From Nocardia cerradoensis NBRC 101014 (GTDB taxonomy: Bacteria > Actinomycetota > Actinomycetes > Mycobacteriales > Mycobacteriaceae), in assembly GCF_000308535.1 (NCBI RefSeq), contig NZ_BAFW01000008.1, forward strand, positions 1 through 64,000: 64,000 nucleotides of DNA, given 5' to 3'. Positions 8,189-17,287 of the stretch are shown piece after piece (position 1 is the stretch's first letter; each line of letters opens with the position of its first letter). Below the pieces are notes generated by a model. It saw nothing but the letters and a program-made list of their open reading frames with translations. It did not search any database and was not told the origin of the DNA. A program made the translations under genes and the position numbers.

Positions 8189-8701
8189 GTGACAACGCCG
8201 TCCATCGAGGCTGGCGGCTCACCACGCCCGCCGATTACGGTGAACTCCGTGGATATCGCGCGCGAGCTACCCGGCGAACGGTCGGTGCCGCGCACCGGAT
8301 GGCGTAGTCAGGGCGGGCCGCTACTGGCGGCCGGTGCGGTGGTCGCCGCGGCCGCGGTGCTGCACTTCCACGATCCGCACAGCCAGGGGGCCTACGGGAT
8401 ATGCCCGTTCTATGCCCTGACCGGATGGTGGTGTCCGGGCTGCGGTGGACTGCGCGCTGTGCACAATCTCACCGAAGGCCGGGTGCTCGACGCGCTGCAC
8501 AGCAACGTATTCGTGCTTCCGCTGCTGCTCACCCTGGCGCTGTGGTGGGGGCGGTGGGCGCTGGGCCGCTGGCGCGGCCGAGCCGACACCGCCTTCCCGT
8601 TCACCCTTCGTGGCCAGGCGCAATGGTGGTTGATCGGGCTGCTCGCGCTGTTCACCGTGGTCCGAAATACCCCGTGGGGTACATGGTTGGCCCCGGTCTA
8701 G
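8189..8701 (+). CDS. DUF2752 family membrane protein
   Basis: 170 residues if the GTG four bases after the TetR stop is used; a GTG near 8249 is a possible shorter start. The family signature CPFYALTGWWCPGCGGLRA is clear, with paired Cys residues before a helix, and further membrane helices follow (VLPLLLTLALWW, WWLIGLLALFTVV). DUF2752 proteins are small membrane proteins of unknown function. The near-zero gap suggests cotranscription with the TetR gene. Confidence 0.8.
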   Translation: MTTPSIEAGGSPRPPITVNSVDIARELPGERSVPRTGWRSQGGPLLAAGAVVAAAAVLHFHDPHSQGAYGICPFYALTGWWCPGCGGLRAVHNLTEGRVLDALHSNVFVLPLLLTLALWWGRWALGRWRGRADTAFPFTLRGQAQWWLIGLLALFTVVRNTPWGTWLAPV

Positions 8702-8718
8702 GCGGGCATGCTGGGAGT

Positions 8719-8919
8719 ATGACCCAGGAGATCGCTGATTCACTGAAGGCTCGGGTGCGCGAGAAGATGCTGCGCCAATTGAACGAGGACGGCGCGCCCG
8801 ACGCCGAGCAGGACGATCCGCGCCAGATCGCGATCGAGAACGACCTCGAGGCCATCGATTCCGTTCCCGACGGCGATCCGCTGATCGAAGAACTGGCCGC
8901 CCGCTACCTGGTGCCGTGA
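8719..8919 (+). CDS. Small acidic conserved hypothetical protein
   Basis: 66 residues, charged and probably helical (MTQEIADSLKARVREKMLRQ, then DDPRQIAIENDLEAIDSVPD). No membrane segment or known motif. The ATG lies 17 bases after the DUF2752 stop with GGGAG upstream, so it is likely translated from the same transcript. Function not recognised. Confidence 0.6.
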   Translation: MTQEIADSLKARVREKMLRQLNEDGAPDAEQDDPRQIAIENDLEAIDSVPDGDPLIEELAARYLVP

Positions 8920-8935
8920 ATCGGATGGTGCCGAA

Positions 8936-10402
8936 TCAGATCGTGCAGGGTGCCGCGCCCTGCCCCGCCTCGGTCAAACCGGGCCGGGTCTCCGGCACCG
9001 GGGACCACTGACCGCCGGCATTCGTGTAGTTCCACGAAGCGCCGTCTCGAACCAGTCGGCTCAGCGCCTCGAGCAGGCGATCCGCATCCGCGACCGATGT
9101 GCCCAGACCGACGCTCGCGCGCACCGCGCCGTCGACACCGAGCCGCTGCAGCAGGGGATGTGCGCAGAATCGCCCGTCGCGCACGCCGATACCGAATTCC
9201 GCCGACAGATACGCCGCGATCCGGCCGGGCTCGAACCCGTCGACGGTGAACGCGACGATGCCCACACTGTCGGCGCTGTCGGAGAAGATGCGCAGTTGCC
9301 GAACGCCCGCAACGGTTTTCAGGCCGTCGCGCAGGCGGCGGATCAGATGGTGTTCGTGCTCGACCACGGCCTGTTCGTCGAGGGCGTACAACGTTTCGCA
9401 GGCCGCCGCGACGGCCGCCGCGCCCAACACGTTCGGTGATCCCGCCTCGTGCCGCTGCGGTGCGGGCGCCCAGTGCGCCTGCTCGGTGGTGACGGCGGTG
9501 ACCGCCCCGCCGCCGGCCAGATACGGCGGCGCCGCGTCCAGCCAGTCCCGGCGGCCCACCAGCACACCCGCACCGAACGGCGCGTACAACTTGTGCCCGG
9601 AGAAGGCCAGGTAGTCGATGCCGGTTCCGCCGGATTCCGCGAACGACTGCAGGTCGATTCGGCGATGCGGGGCCAGCTGCGCGGCATCGACCAGGATGCG
9701 GGCGCCGTGACGATGCGCGATCGCGGTCAGTTCCGTCAGCGGCAGCACCTCACCGGTCACATTCGACGCGCCCGTCACCGCAAGCAGCGCAGCGGGTTCG
9801 GCGCACAGCTCGGCCTCGATCCGCCGCAGCGTCTCCGCGATCGTCTCGGCGGCGGGAACCACCCGGCGGCCGCGGCGCGTCCAGGGCAGGAAATTCGCGT
9901 GGTGTTCGATATCGAGCACCACGGTGTCGCCGGGAACGCAGCAGGCCAGCAGATTCAGCGAGTCGGTGGTGTTGCGGGTGAACACCACCACCTGGTCGTC
10001 GGCGCAGTTCACCGCCCGTGCCACCGACACCCGCGCCGCCTCGTAGCGATCGGTGCTGATGCGGGAGGCGTATCCGGCGCCGCGGTGCACGCTGGCGTAG
10101 TAGGGGAGCAGCTCGTTCACGCGATCGGTGACCTGGGCCAGGGCAGGGGCGCTGGCGGCGTAGTCGAAGTTGGCGTAGGTGCGGAAACCGCCCTGCACCA
10201 ACGGAACTCGCAGATCGCACCCGGAGACGCGCGCGATCGGTTCACCGGTGCGGCAGGCGCGGGTTGCCTGGCCGGCGCAGTCCGATGCCGCGCAGGTGCA
10301 GGAGGCGCCGTAGCGGCAGGCGCAGCCTCGGTGAGAGCAAACCTGTTCCGGGACAACGGTTTCGGCGGTGGCGGCGGGAATTGTCGAGACAGCAGTACGC
10401 AT
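8936..10402 (-). CDS. Cysteine desulfurase-like class V aminotransferase with Cys-rich N-terminal domain
   Basis: 488 residues. From about residue 75 it is a PLP enzyme of the SufS/NifS fold: His168 in DIEHHAN, Asp239 in VDAAQ, Schiff-base Lys271 in SGHKLYAPFG and a likely persulfide Cys413 in RDGRFCAHP, so cysteine desulfuration is the best guess. The first 70 residues are an extension with Cys at 22, 27, 29, 35, 37, 42, 50 and 62 plus His24; the run CSHRGCACR resembles mycobacterial metallothionein MymT as remembered. A SAM-IV riboswitch lies in the 5' leader, tying expression to S-adenosylmethionine. The gene is single and is not next to a suf operon. Confidence 0.85.
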   Translation of the reverse strand: MRTAVSTIPAATAETVVPEQVCSHRGCACRYGASCTCAASDCAGQATRACRTGEPIARVSGCDLRVPLVQGGFRTYANFDYAASAPALAQVTDRVNELLPYYASVHRGAGYASRISTDRYEAARVSVARAVNCADDQVVVFTRNTTDSLNLLACCVPGDTVVLDIEHHANFLPWTRRGRRVVPAAETIAETLRRIEAELCAEPAALLAVTGASNVTGEVLPLTELTAIAHRHGARILVDAAQLAPHRRIDLQSFAESGGTGIDYLAFSGHKLYAPFGAGVLVGRRDWLDAAPPYLAGGGAVTAVTTEQAHWAPAPQRHEAGSPNVLGAAAVAAACETLYALDEQAVVEHEHHLIRRLRDGLKTVAGVRQLRIFSDSADSVGIVAFTVDGFEPGRIAAYLSAEFGIGVRDGRFCAHPLLQRLGVDGAVRASVGLGTSVADADRLLEALSRLVRDGASWNYTNAGGQWSPVPETRPGLTEAGQGAAPCTI

Positions 10403-10449
10403 CGGGGCGATCCCTTTGTTCAGGGACTCCGGATGTGGAGGTGATCGGA

Positions 10450-10562
10450 GTCCGCGCTTGCCGTGCTCGGTCGAGCATCGGCCAGGTCGTCACCCGGAGC
10501 ACCCCACCGCGGAGGAGGGTTGCCGACCAGCTAGCCGGGGCTTGACGCTGGTACTCGTGACC
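10450..10562 (-). promoter_or_regulatory. SAM-IV riboswitch
   Basis: Read on the minus strand from 10562, the RNA begins GGTCACGAGTACCAGCG, continues TCAAGCCCCGGCTAGCTGG, CGGCAACCCTCC, GCGGTGGGGTGCTCCGGG and closes with TGACGACC, the conserved core of the actinobacterial SAM-IV class. A downstream hairpin TGCTC-GACC-GAGCA (10464-10477) extends as GCCG/CGGC around a bulge, in the place of the extra SAM-IV stem. It ends about 50 bases before the ATG of the desulfurase-like gene. SAM-IV elements usually lower expression when S-adenosylmethionine is abundant. Confidence 0.9.
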
Positions 10563-10670
10563 TGAGCCGAGAGTGACAGAACCGGCCCGCCGTTGTCAAG
10601 CACCCGACTGGAGCAGGCAGTGGCGCCGCGCTGGCCCCGACATCGCGGGGCGCGTGAAAGATGTTGCCGC

Positions 10671-11237
10671 TCAGTCCAATCCGGCCGGGCGGTGATAGGT
10701 GCCGTTGTAGTACAGCAACGGGTTGCGCATCGGCTCGCCACCGGTGTCGTCGTGCACCCGGGTGACCAATCCGACCACCAGGGTGTGGTCGCCGATGGGA
10801 ATCAACCGGTGCACGGTGGCCCGCACCCAGATCGGGGTGCCGTGCAGCACCGGCTCGCCCGTGTCCAGCGTCGACCACAACTCCGGGTCGGCGAAACGCT
10901 CCTCGGCAGCGCGCGAAAACCGTTGTGCCAGATGCTGTTGATGTTCGCCGAGGAAGTGCACGACGACCGAATCGGCCTCGCTCATCGCGTCGATGGACGA
11001 GGAGGTGTGCGCGATGTTGAACGAGATCAGCGGCGGATCCAGCGAGAGCGAGGCGAAGGAGGTGGCGGTGAAGCCCACCGGGCGTTCCGGCCGGCTCAGG
11101 GTGACGATCGTCACTCCCGCGGGATAGTGGCGCATGGCTGCCCGGTACTGCGCTGCGGTGACACCGTCGTGGCGGGGTTCGAGATGCTGAGGGTCGAGAT
11201 CGGCCAGCTCGGCGTCGGGTCGCTGGGAACTGCTCAC
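10671..11237 (-). CDS. Flavin reductase family protein (FMN-binding split barrel)
   Basis: 188 residues starting at GTG. The central fold [35 protein letters not shown] and the closing [10 protein letters not shown] are typical of the flavin reductase-like domain that supplies reduced FMN/FAD to two-component monooxygenases. No partner oxygenase is adjacent. The N-terminal 25 residues are polar and variable. Transcription runs toward the SAM-IV leader of the next gene. Confidence 0.88.
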   Translation of the reverse strand: MSSSQRPDAELADLDPQHLEPRHDGVTAAQYRAAMRHYPAGVTIVTLSRPERPVGFTATSFASLSLDPPLISFNIAHTSSSIDAMSEADSVVVHFLGEHQQHLAQRFSRAAEERFADPELWSTLDTGEPVLHGTPIWVRATVHRLIPIGDHTLVVGLVTRVHDDTGGEPMRNPLLYYNGTYHRPAGLD

Positions 11238-11319
11238 GACTCCAACCTACGTCGTGCCCGCCCGCCCGCAATCCCGACGCCGTCCCGGCCCCGCCGAACT
11301 GCCCCGATACGCTGGACGA

Positions 11320-12141
11320 ATGAGTGATTGGAAGGCTTTCGACGTCGAGCGCACCGGTCACGTCGCGCGAGTGACGCTGACCGGGCCCGGCAAGGGCAAC
11401 GCCATGGGCCCGGATTTCTGGAGTGAACTGCCGCTGATCTTCGGCGAGCTGGACGCCGATCCGGAGATCCGCGCGGTCGTGCTCACCGGTTCCGGTAAGC
11501 ACTTCTCCTACGGCCTCGATCTGCCCGCGATGAGCCCGACCTTCGGTCCGCTGCTGGGCGAGAAGGCCCTGGCCGCACCGCGCACCGATTTCCTCTACGA
11601 GATCCGCCGCATGCAGGCCTCGGTGACCGCGGTCGCCGACTGCCGCAAACCCGTGATCGCCGCGATCTCCGGCTGGTGCGTCGGTGGCGGACTCGATCTC
11701 ATCGCCGCCGCGGATATCCGCCTGGCCAGTGCGGAGGCCAGCTTCAGCCTGCGCGAGGCGAAGGTCGCCATCGTCGCCGACATCGGGTCGCTGCACCGGC
11801 TGCCGGGCATCATCGGCGAGGGCCATGTGCGCGAGCTCGCCTATACCGGCAAGGACATCGACGCCGCCCGTGCGGAGAAGATCGGCATGATCAACGACGT
11901 CTATCCGGACCAGGAGGCGGTGCTGGCCGCCGCGCACACGCTGGCGGAGGAGATCGCCGCGAATCCGCCGCTGGTGGTGCAGGGCATCAAGGATGTGCTC
12001 GATCAGCCCAAGGCCGGCAAGGTGGCCGACGGGCTGCGGTACGTCTCGGCGTGGAACGCCGCCTTCCTGCCCTCGGAGGATCTGACCGAGGCGATTCAGG
12101 CCGTCTTCGAGAAGCGCAAGCCGAACTTCCAGGGCAAGTAG
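11320..12141 (+). CDS. Crotonase family protein, dienoyl-CoA isomerase-like
   Basis: 273 residues with the crotonase oxyanion segments HFSYGLDLPAM and GWCVGGGLDLIAAADIRLAS. The active-site region REAKVAIVADIGSLHRLPGIIGEG, with an acidic residue in KVAIVADIG, resembles delta(3,5)-delta(2,4)-dienoyl-CoA isomerase (ECH1) more than enoyl-CoA hydratase. That enzyme shifts double bonds during beta-oxidation of unsaturated acyl-CoAs. The assignment between isomerase and generic hydratase is inferred from this motif. It is monocistronic, ending in a hairpin shared with ppa. Confidence 0.85.
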   Translation: MSDWKAFDVERTGHVARVTLTGPGKGNAMGPDFWSELPLIFGELDADPEIRAVVLTGSGKHFSYGLDLPAMSPTFGPLLGEKALAAPRTDFLYEIRRMQASVTAVADCRKPVIAAISGWCVGGGLDLIAAADIRLASAEASFSLREAKVAIVADIGSLHRLPGIIGEGHVRELAYTGKDIDAARAEKIGMINDVYPDQEAVLAAAHTLAEEIAANPPLVVQGIKDVLDQPKAGKVADGLRYVSAWNAAFLPSEDLTEAIQAVFEKRKPNFQGK

Positions 12142-12175
12142 CGCACGTACCTGCCGACACGGCTGCCGAATCGGC

Positions 12176-12214
12176 GAGAGCGCCCGCGGGACGCATACGC
12201 CCGCGAGCGCCCTC
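12176..12214. terminator. Imperfect terminator hairpin between convergent genes
   Basis: GAGAGCGCCCGCGGG pairs with CCCGCGAGCGCCCTC over 15 bp with two mismatches around a nine-base loop, between the crotonase gene and ppa. Confidence 0.55.
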
Positions 12215-12263
12215 GCTCGGTAGGGATGCCCGGCGGCCCGGCGGCGCGGGTCGCCGGCGGCAC

Positions 12264-12755
12264 TCAGTGCCCGCCCTGCTCCTGCAGCCGCTTGAACGCC
12301 TCATCGGCGAGAGTCTCGGCCTTGGCCCGGCCGTCCCAGCCGTCGACCTTGACCCACTTGCCGGGCTCGAGGTCCTTGTAGTGCTCGAAGAAGTGCTCGA
12401 TGGCCTTGCGCTCGAACTCCGGGATGTCGTTGACGTCCTGGATGTGATCCCAGCGCTTGTCACCGGCCGGCACCGCGACGACCTTCTCGTCGCCGCCGGC
12501 CTCGTCGCTCATCAGCAGCACGCCGACCGGGCGGGCCTCGACGATCACGCCGGGGAACACCGACTCGGGCAGCAGCACCAGGCAGTCCAGCGGGTCGCCA
12601 TCGGAGCCCAGCGTGTTCTCGATGTAGCCGTAGTCGGCCGGGTAGACCATCGGGGTGTAGAGGTAGCGGTCCAGCCGCACCCGACCCGTCTCGTGGTCGA
12701 CCTCGTACTTGTTGCGCTGCCCCTTGGGGATCTCGATGGTGACGTCGAACTCCAC
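12264..12755 (-). CDS. ppa: Inorganic pyrophosphatase
   Basis: 163 residues, the standard length of family I soluble pyrophosphatases, which hydrolyse PPi to phosphate and pull biosynthetic reactions forward. The metal-binding signature [10 protein letters not shown] is present, as are [12 protein letters not shown] and YPADYGYI. It diverges from dacB, matching the order in mycobacteria. Confidence 0.97.
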   Translation of the reverse strand: MEFDVTIEIPKGQRNKYEVDHETGRVRLDRYLYTPMVYPADYGYIENTLGSDGDPLDCLVLLPESVFPGVIVEARPVGVLLMSDEAGGDEKVVAVPAGDKRWDHIQDVNDIPEFERKAIEHFFEHYKDLEPGKWVKVDGWDGRAKAETLADEAFKRLQEQGGH

Positions 12756-12966
12756 GTCATCTCCTTCGTCCGATGCGTATGCGTTGATGCGGTACGGCTG
12801 CTCGCCGGCGTGTGCCGCGGCCGACTCGCCGACCGGTTCGGTGGGCTGCCGACTCGCCAGCTCGTTCGGTGGAACGCCGGCGAGGTGAGGATAGTGTGGT
12901 CGATGCGCGCATGGGTGCGGCAGGGAGCGTCCGCCTCACACGGGTGAATAGGGAGACAGCTGTCAC

Positions 12967-14451
12967 GTGGTAGGTCGAGGTAGGAAGAACATCGGTGGGC
13001 TGGCCGCTCGCCGACGCCGCAATATGTGGGTCGCGGTGCTGGTCGCAACCGTTGTCGCCGTCGTCGTGGCCACGGTCGCTCTGGTGACGGTGCGGCCGTG
13101 GACCGAGGAATTCCGGCACGGGGGTTTGACGATAGCCGCACCTCCGGCCCCCGTGAAGCCCTTTCCCCAGCTGAATCCGGCCGCGGCGAGTGCGCCCGAA
13201 CCCAGCCGCCAGGGTCTGGCCGCGGCCTTGGCCCAGGTGGCGACCAGTCCGGACCTGGGCAATTTCGCCGGATCGATCTCCGATCCCGACACCCGCGCCA
13301 CGCTCTGGAGCGCCGATCCGGACAAGCCGATGATCCCGGCGTCCACCCTGAAGGTCATGACCACGGCGGCGGCGCTGCTGGTGTTGCCGCCGGACCATCG
13401 GCTCACCACGCGGGTGGTGGCCGGTTCGGCGCCCGGTGAGGTGGTGCTGGTCGGCGCCGGCGATCCGACCCTGACCGCGCAGGCCGACGGTAAGGGCTAC
13501 TACCCGAACGGGCCGAGGTTGTCGGATCTGGTGGCTCAGGTCCGTGCCGCGGGGCATCCGGTCGACACGGTCGTGGTCGACACCTCGCTGTATTCGGGCC
13601 CGACCTCGCCGGCCGGCTGGGATCCGGCCGATATCGCGGGCGGTTCGTGGGCGCCGATCGAACCGGTGATGATCGACGGCGGCCGTCTCGACCCGCTGGT
13701 CGAGTATTCGCCGCGTTCGGCCACGCCCGCCCTGGACGCGGGTCGCCGGCTGGCGCTGGAACTGGGCGCCGACCCGGCGAAGGTACGGCTGGGCAAGGCC
13801 GCGCCCGGCGCCGCCGAATTGGCGCACGTGGATTCCGCGCAACTGCGGGATCGCTTGCGGGACATGATGATTCACTCCGACGACGTGCTCGCCGAGACGA
13901 TCGGCCGGGAGATCGCGGCGGCGACCGGTGGCGAGCAGTCGTTCACCGGTGCCGCCTCCGCCACCCTCACGGCGTTGAAGGCGGCGGGTTTCGACACCGC
14001 GGGCGTCACCCAGATCGACAACAGCGGACTGTCCACCGACGACCGGGTGCCGGCGCGACTGCTCGATCGGATCATCGCCGAATCGGCCGCCTCCGCGCAG
14101 CCGGGTGGTGCGGATCCGGGCGGCACCACACCGCCCTCGGTCGTGAACACCGGCGACGCCGCCGCGGTCGCCTCCCCGCTGGCGCCGCTGCTGGACTACC
14201 TGCCGGTCGCCGGCGGCACCGGATCGCTGGCGGTGCGGTTCGTCGACGGCGGGCCGCAACGCGCCGGTGCGGGCTGGGTGCGCGCCAAGACCGGAACTCT
14301 GTCGGTGTCGAGCGCGTTGGCTGGATATGTGTTGGATCGCGACGGCCGCGTCATGACCTTCGCGCTGATGTCGAACGACCGGCCCCCCGAGGCCAGCCGC
14401 CCGGCGTTGGACGCCGTCGCCACCACGCTTCGCAACTGTGGATGCTCCTGA
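12967..14451 (+). CDS. dacB: D-alanyl-D-alanine carboxypeptidase/endopeptidase (PBP4, S13 family)
   Basis: 494 residues with an N-terminal membrane anchor (NMWVAVLVATVVAVVVATVA) placing the enzyme outside the membrane. The penicillin-binding active site shows STLK (Ser126, Lys129) and KTGTLS (Lys441). The second motif, normally SxN, reads SDD (304-306) in IHSDDVLAE. S13 enzymes trim or open peptidoglycan stem peptides. The start is a GTG; the order ppa-dacB-metalloprotease-tilS-hpt is conserved in mycobacteria. Confidence 0.9.
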   Translation: MVGRGRKNIGGLAARRRRNMWVAVLVATVVAVVVATVALVTVRPWTEEFRHGGLTIAAPPAPVKPFPQLNPAAASAPEPSRQGLAAALAQVATSPDLGNFAGSISDPDTRATLWSADPDKPMIPASTLKVMTTAAALLVLPPDHRLTTRVVAGSAPGEVVLVGAGDPTLTAQADGKGYYPNGPRLSDLVAQVRAAGHPVDTVVVDTSLYSGPTSPAGWDPADIAGGSWAPIEPVMIDGGRLDPLVEYSPRSATPALDAGRRLALELGADPAKVRLGKAAPGAAELAHVDSAQLRDRLRDMMIHSDDVLAETIGREIAAATGGEQSFTGAASATLTALKAAGFDTAGVTQIDNSGLSTDDRVPARLLDRIIAESAASAQPGGADPGGTTPPSVVNTGDAAAVASPLAPLLDYLPVAGGTGSLAVRFVDGGPQRAGAGWVRAKTGTLSVSSALAGYVLDRDGRVMTFALMSNDRPPEASRPALDAVATTLRNCGCS

Positions 14452-14465
14452 CGGGTGGAAATGCG

Positions 14466-15602
14466 ATGACCGGATCCGGTGACCCCGCCGATGGCCGTAC
14501 CGCCGACGATGCCGTGGTCGCCGGTCGCGAAGCCACGGACGTGGCGAAGAACGCGTCCGCGAAGCGCTCGGTGCTGGCCGGCTCGGTCGATTGGCAGCTG
14601 GCCGCACGGGCCGGCAGCGCCGTCGTGCCGTCCGGTCCGCGCACCACGCGGTATTCCGCCGAACAGGTCGTCGAGGAACTGTCCGAGGCATCCGTGCGGG
14701 CCGAGGGCCCGGTGCGCGAGGTGAGTCTGCTCCTCGACGACCAGCCCGTCCCGCAGGCCACGATCGTCGATCGCCGCGGCTGGATCCGCGCGGCCGCCGA
14801 ATCCATGTCCGAACTCACCGGATCCGCCGACGACGATCGTGGCCGCTTCGCCGGGAAACCGGCCGGCGTCCAGGCCGGGGCGATGCTGGCCTTCCTGTCC
14901 ACCGCGATCCTCGGCCAATACGATCCGTTCAGCGGGCCGGACGGCACCTTGCTGCTGGTCGCGCCCAACATCATGGCCGTGGAGCGCGCACTCGGCGTCT
15001 CGCCCAGCGATTTCCGGTTGTGGGTGTGCCTGCACGAGGTGACGCACCGGGTGCAGTTCTCCTCGGCGCCCTGGCTGGCCGACTATATGAAGCAGAACGT
15101 CGACACCCTCGGCGCTGTCGGCGACGAATCGGTGAACGAGGTACTCACCCGGCTGCTGGAGGAGATGCGTCGCCGGCGCGACAACGGGGTGAGCGACGAT
15201 CCCGCCGATCGCGGCATCCTCGGCCTGCTGCGCGCCACCCAGCCGCCGCCGCAGCGCGACGCGCTGGACCGGTTGCTGATGCTCGGCACGCTGCTGGAGG
15301 GCCACGCCGACCATGTGATGGACGCCGTCGGCCCGGCCGTGATCCCGACCGTCGCGCAGATCCGCGAGGCCTTCGATCAACGTCGCCGGCGCCCGGCCAA
15401 TCCGATCCAGCGTCTGTTGCGCGCCCTGCTCGGGGTCGACGCGAAGGTCGCGCAGTACGTGCGCGGCAAGGCGTTCGTCGACGAGGTCGTCGGCAAGGTC
15501 GGCATGCAGCGGTTCAACACCGTGTGGACCGACGCCGACACCCTGCCCCGGCCCGACGAGATCAGCACCCCGCAACGATGGATCGACCGAGTCCTGGGGT
15601 GA
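14466..15602 (+). CDS. Zinc-dependent metalloprotease, HExxH type
   Basis: 378 residues. The zinc motif HEVTH lies at 190-194 within LWVCLHEVTHRVQF, and a downstream EGHADHVMDA supplies further acidic and His ligands. The family was once labelled coenzyme-F420 biosynthesis-associated and is conserved between dacB and tilS in mycobacteria; its substrate is unknown. The ATG follows the dacB stop by 14 bases, with GGGTGG upstream, so the genes are cotranscribed. The first 30 residues are low complexity. Confidence 0.85.
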   Translation: MTGSGDPADGRTADDAVVAGREATDVAKNASAKRSVLAGSVDWQLAARAGSAVVPSGPRTTRYSAEQVVEELSEASVRAEGPVREVSLLLDDQPVPQATIVDRRGWIRAAAESMSELTGSADDDRGRFAGKPAGVQAGAMLAFLSTAILGQYDPFSGPDGTLLLVAPNIMAVERALGVSPSDFRLWVCLHEVTHRVQFSSAPWLADYMKQNVDTLGAVGDESVNEVLTRLLEEMRRRRDNGVSDDPADRGILGLLRATQPPPQRDALDRLLMLGTLLEGHADHVMDAVGPAVIPTVAQIREAFDQRRRRPANPIQRLLRALLGVDAKVAQYVRGKAFVDEVVGKVGMQRFNTVWTDADTLPRPDEISTPQRWIDRVLG

Positions 15603-16708
15603 ACCCGGCGGATCTGCCCGCGGAGGCGCCGGGAACGGGTCCGGTGTCGGCGGCGGAGATCCGATCGCCCGACGATGCGGAGTCGCCCTCGGCGCCCGGG
15701 CCGGTCCGGGCGGGCACACAGGAGGCGCGGGCGGCGGACAGGGCGCGATTGCCCGAGACCCGAGCCGTCTTGGTCATGCGGCACGCCGTACGGGAGTGGC
15801 TCGCGCGCTATGCGCCGGCCGGGGTGGTCGCCGTCGCGCTCTCGGGCGGGGCGGATTCGCTGGCGCTCACGGCCGCGGCGGTGGCCGAGGCCGCAGCGGT
15901 CGACGCGCTCATCGTGGATCACGGCTTGCAGGAAGGCTCGGCGGCCGTCGCGGAGGAGGCCGGCGAGGTTGCCCGCCGGCTGGGATGCCGGTCGGTCCGG
16001 GTGTGCCGCGTGTCGGTGACCGGGCCGGGTGGGCCGGAGGCGGCGGCGCGGCAGGCGCGTTATGCGGCACTGGACGAACTGCGCGACGGCCTGCCGGTGC
16101 TGGTCGGGCACACCCTCGACGATCAGGCCGAAACCGTGCTGCTGGGATTGGCGCGCGGTTCGGGCCAGCGCTCGATCCAGGGCATGGCCGGCTACGACGA
16201 GCCCTGGGGCAGGCCGCTGCTGGGCGTGCGGCGCGCGGTCACCCGGGAGATGTGCCGGGATCTGGGTCTCGACCCACACGAGGATCCGCACAACGCCGCC
16301 CCGGAATTCGCCCGCGTCCGGTTGCGGACCGAGGTGCTGCCGCTGCTGGAGGAGGTCCTCGGCGGGGGTGTGGCACCGGCGCTGGCTCGCACGGCCGCGC
16401 AACTGCGCGAGGACGGCGAGGCGCTCGACGCGATTGCCGATCGATTGCTGATCGATGCGCGTGATGGTTCGTCGCTGTCGGTCGAGACACTCGCCACGGT
16501 TCCGCCCGCGATCCGTCGGCGTGTCATTCGGGCCTGGCTCCTCGGTGGCGGCGCAAAGGCCTTGACGGACAAGCATTTACGCGCGGTGGAGTCCCTGATC
16601 ACCGATTGGCACGGGCAGGGCGGCGTGGCGGTCGGCGGAGGAATGCCGGGGATCAGGTTGGTTGCCAGGCGCGAACGTGGCAGGCTGACGTTGGCGTTCG
16701 CACGATAA
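15599..16708 (+). CDS. tilS: tRNA(Ile)-lysidine synthetase
   Basis: 369 residues from a GTG that overlaps the upstream stop (GTGA); an ATG at 15578 and one at 15777 are alternatives. TilS adenylates C34 of tRNA(Ile2) and attaches lysine so that AUA codons read as isoleucine. The PP-loop SGGADS is at 82-87, with LIVDHGL and GHTLDDQAETVLLGLARGSG characteristic of TilS. About 65 residues before the PP-loop domain are Pro/Ala/Gly-rich and probably disordered, so the true start could lie farther in. Confidence 0.92.
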   Translation: MNPADLPAEAPGTGPVSAAEIRSPDDAESPSAPGPVRAGTQEARAADRARLPETRAVLVMRHAVREWLARYAPAGVVAVALSGGADSLALTAAAVAEAAAVDALIVDHGLQEGSAAVAEEAGEVARRLGCRSVRVCRVSVTGPGGPEAAARQARYAALDELRDGLPVLVGHTLDDQAETVLLGLARGSGQRSIQGMAGYDEPWGRPLLGVRRAVTREMCRDLGLDPHEDPHNAAPEFARVRLRTEVLPLLEEVLGGGVAPALARTAAQLREDGEALDAIADRLLIDARDGSSLSVETLATVPPAIRRRVIRAWLLGGGAKALTDKHLRAVESLITDWHGQGGVAVGGGMPGIRLVARRERGRLTLAFAR

Positions 16709-16732
16709 CGACCCGAAGGGAACCCAGCACAC

Positions 16733-17287
16733 GTGTACGGGGACGACATAGCGTCGGTGCTGATCACCGAGGAGCAGATCCGAGCCAAGGTCGACGAGCT
16801 GGCCGAACTCATCGCGAAGCGATATCCCCCGGACGCGCCCGAGGGTGATCTGCTGCTGGTCGGCGTGCTCAAGGGTGCGATCTTCTTCATGACCGAGCTG
16901 GCGCAGGCGCTGCCCATCCCGACGCAGATGGAGTTCATGGCCGTCTCGTCCTATGGGTCGTCCACCTCGTCGTCGGGCGTGGTCCGGATTCTGAAGGATC
17001 TGGACAAGGACATCGCCGGGCGCAACGTGCTGATCGTCGAGGACATCATCGACTCCGGTCTCACGCTGTCGTGGCTGATGCGCAACCTCTCCAGCCGCAA
17101 CCCCGCCTCGCTGGAGGTGGTGACGCTGTTGCGCAAGCCCGATGCGCTGCGCACCCACATCGAGGTCGCGCACGTCGGTTTCGACATTCCGAACGAATTC
17201 GTGGTCGGCTACGGACTGGACTACGCCGAGCGTTACCGCGATCTGCCGTACATCGGCACCCTGAACCCGCGGGTCTACAGCGCCTGA
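16733..17287 (+). CDS. hpt: Hypoxanthine phosphoribosyltransferase
   Basis: 184 residues starting at GTG. It converts hypoxanthine (and usually guanine) with PRPP to IMP/GMP in purine salvage. The PRPP-binding loop [15 protein letters not shown] and the flexible loop VSSYGSST are intact, and the C-terminal [17 protein letters not shown] is the family closing segment. It sits 24 bases after tilS, as in other Mycobacteriales. Confidence 0.97.
   Translation: MYGDDIASVLITEEQIRAKVDELAELIAKRYPPDAPEGDLLLVGVLKGAIFFMTELAQALPIPTQMEFMAVSSYGSSTSSSGVVRILKDLDKDIAGRNVLIVEDIIDSGLTLSWLMRNLSSRNPASLEVVTLLRKPDALRTHIEVAHVGFDIPNEFVVGYGLDYAERYRDLPYIGTLNPRVYSA

Noticed and set aside
10242..10502. Short minus-strand frame inside the SAM-IV leader as a possible upstream peptide
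   Set aside because: It runs through the aptamer and into the coding region in another frame, without a ribosome site; the riboswitch explains the conservation.
12757..14691. Minus-strand frame opposite dacB
   Set aside because: Arg/Gly-rich shadow of a clear penicillin-binding protein.
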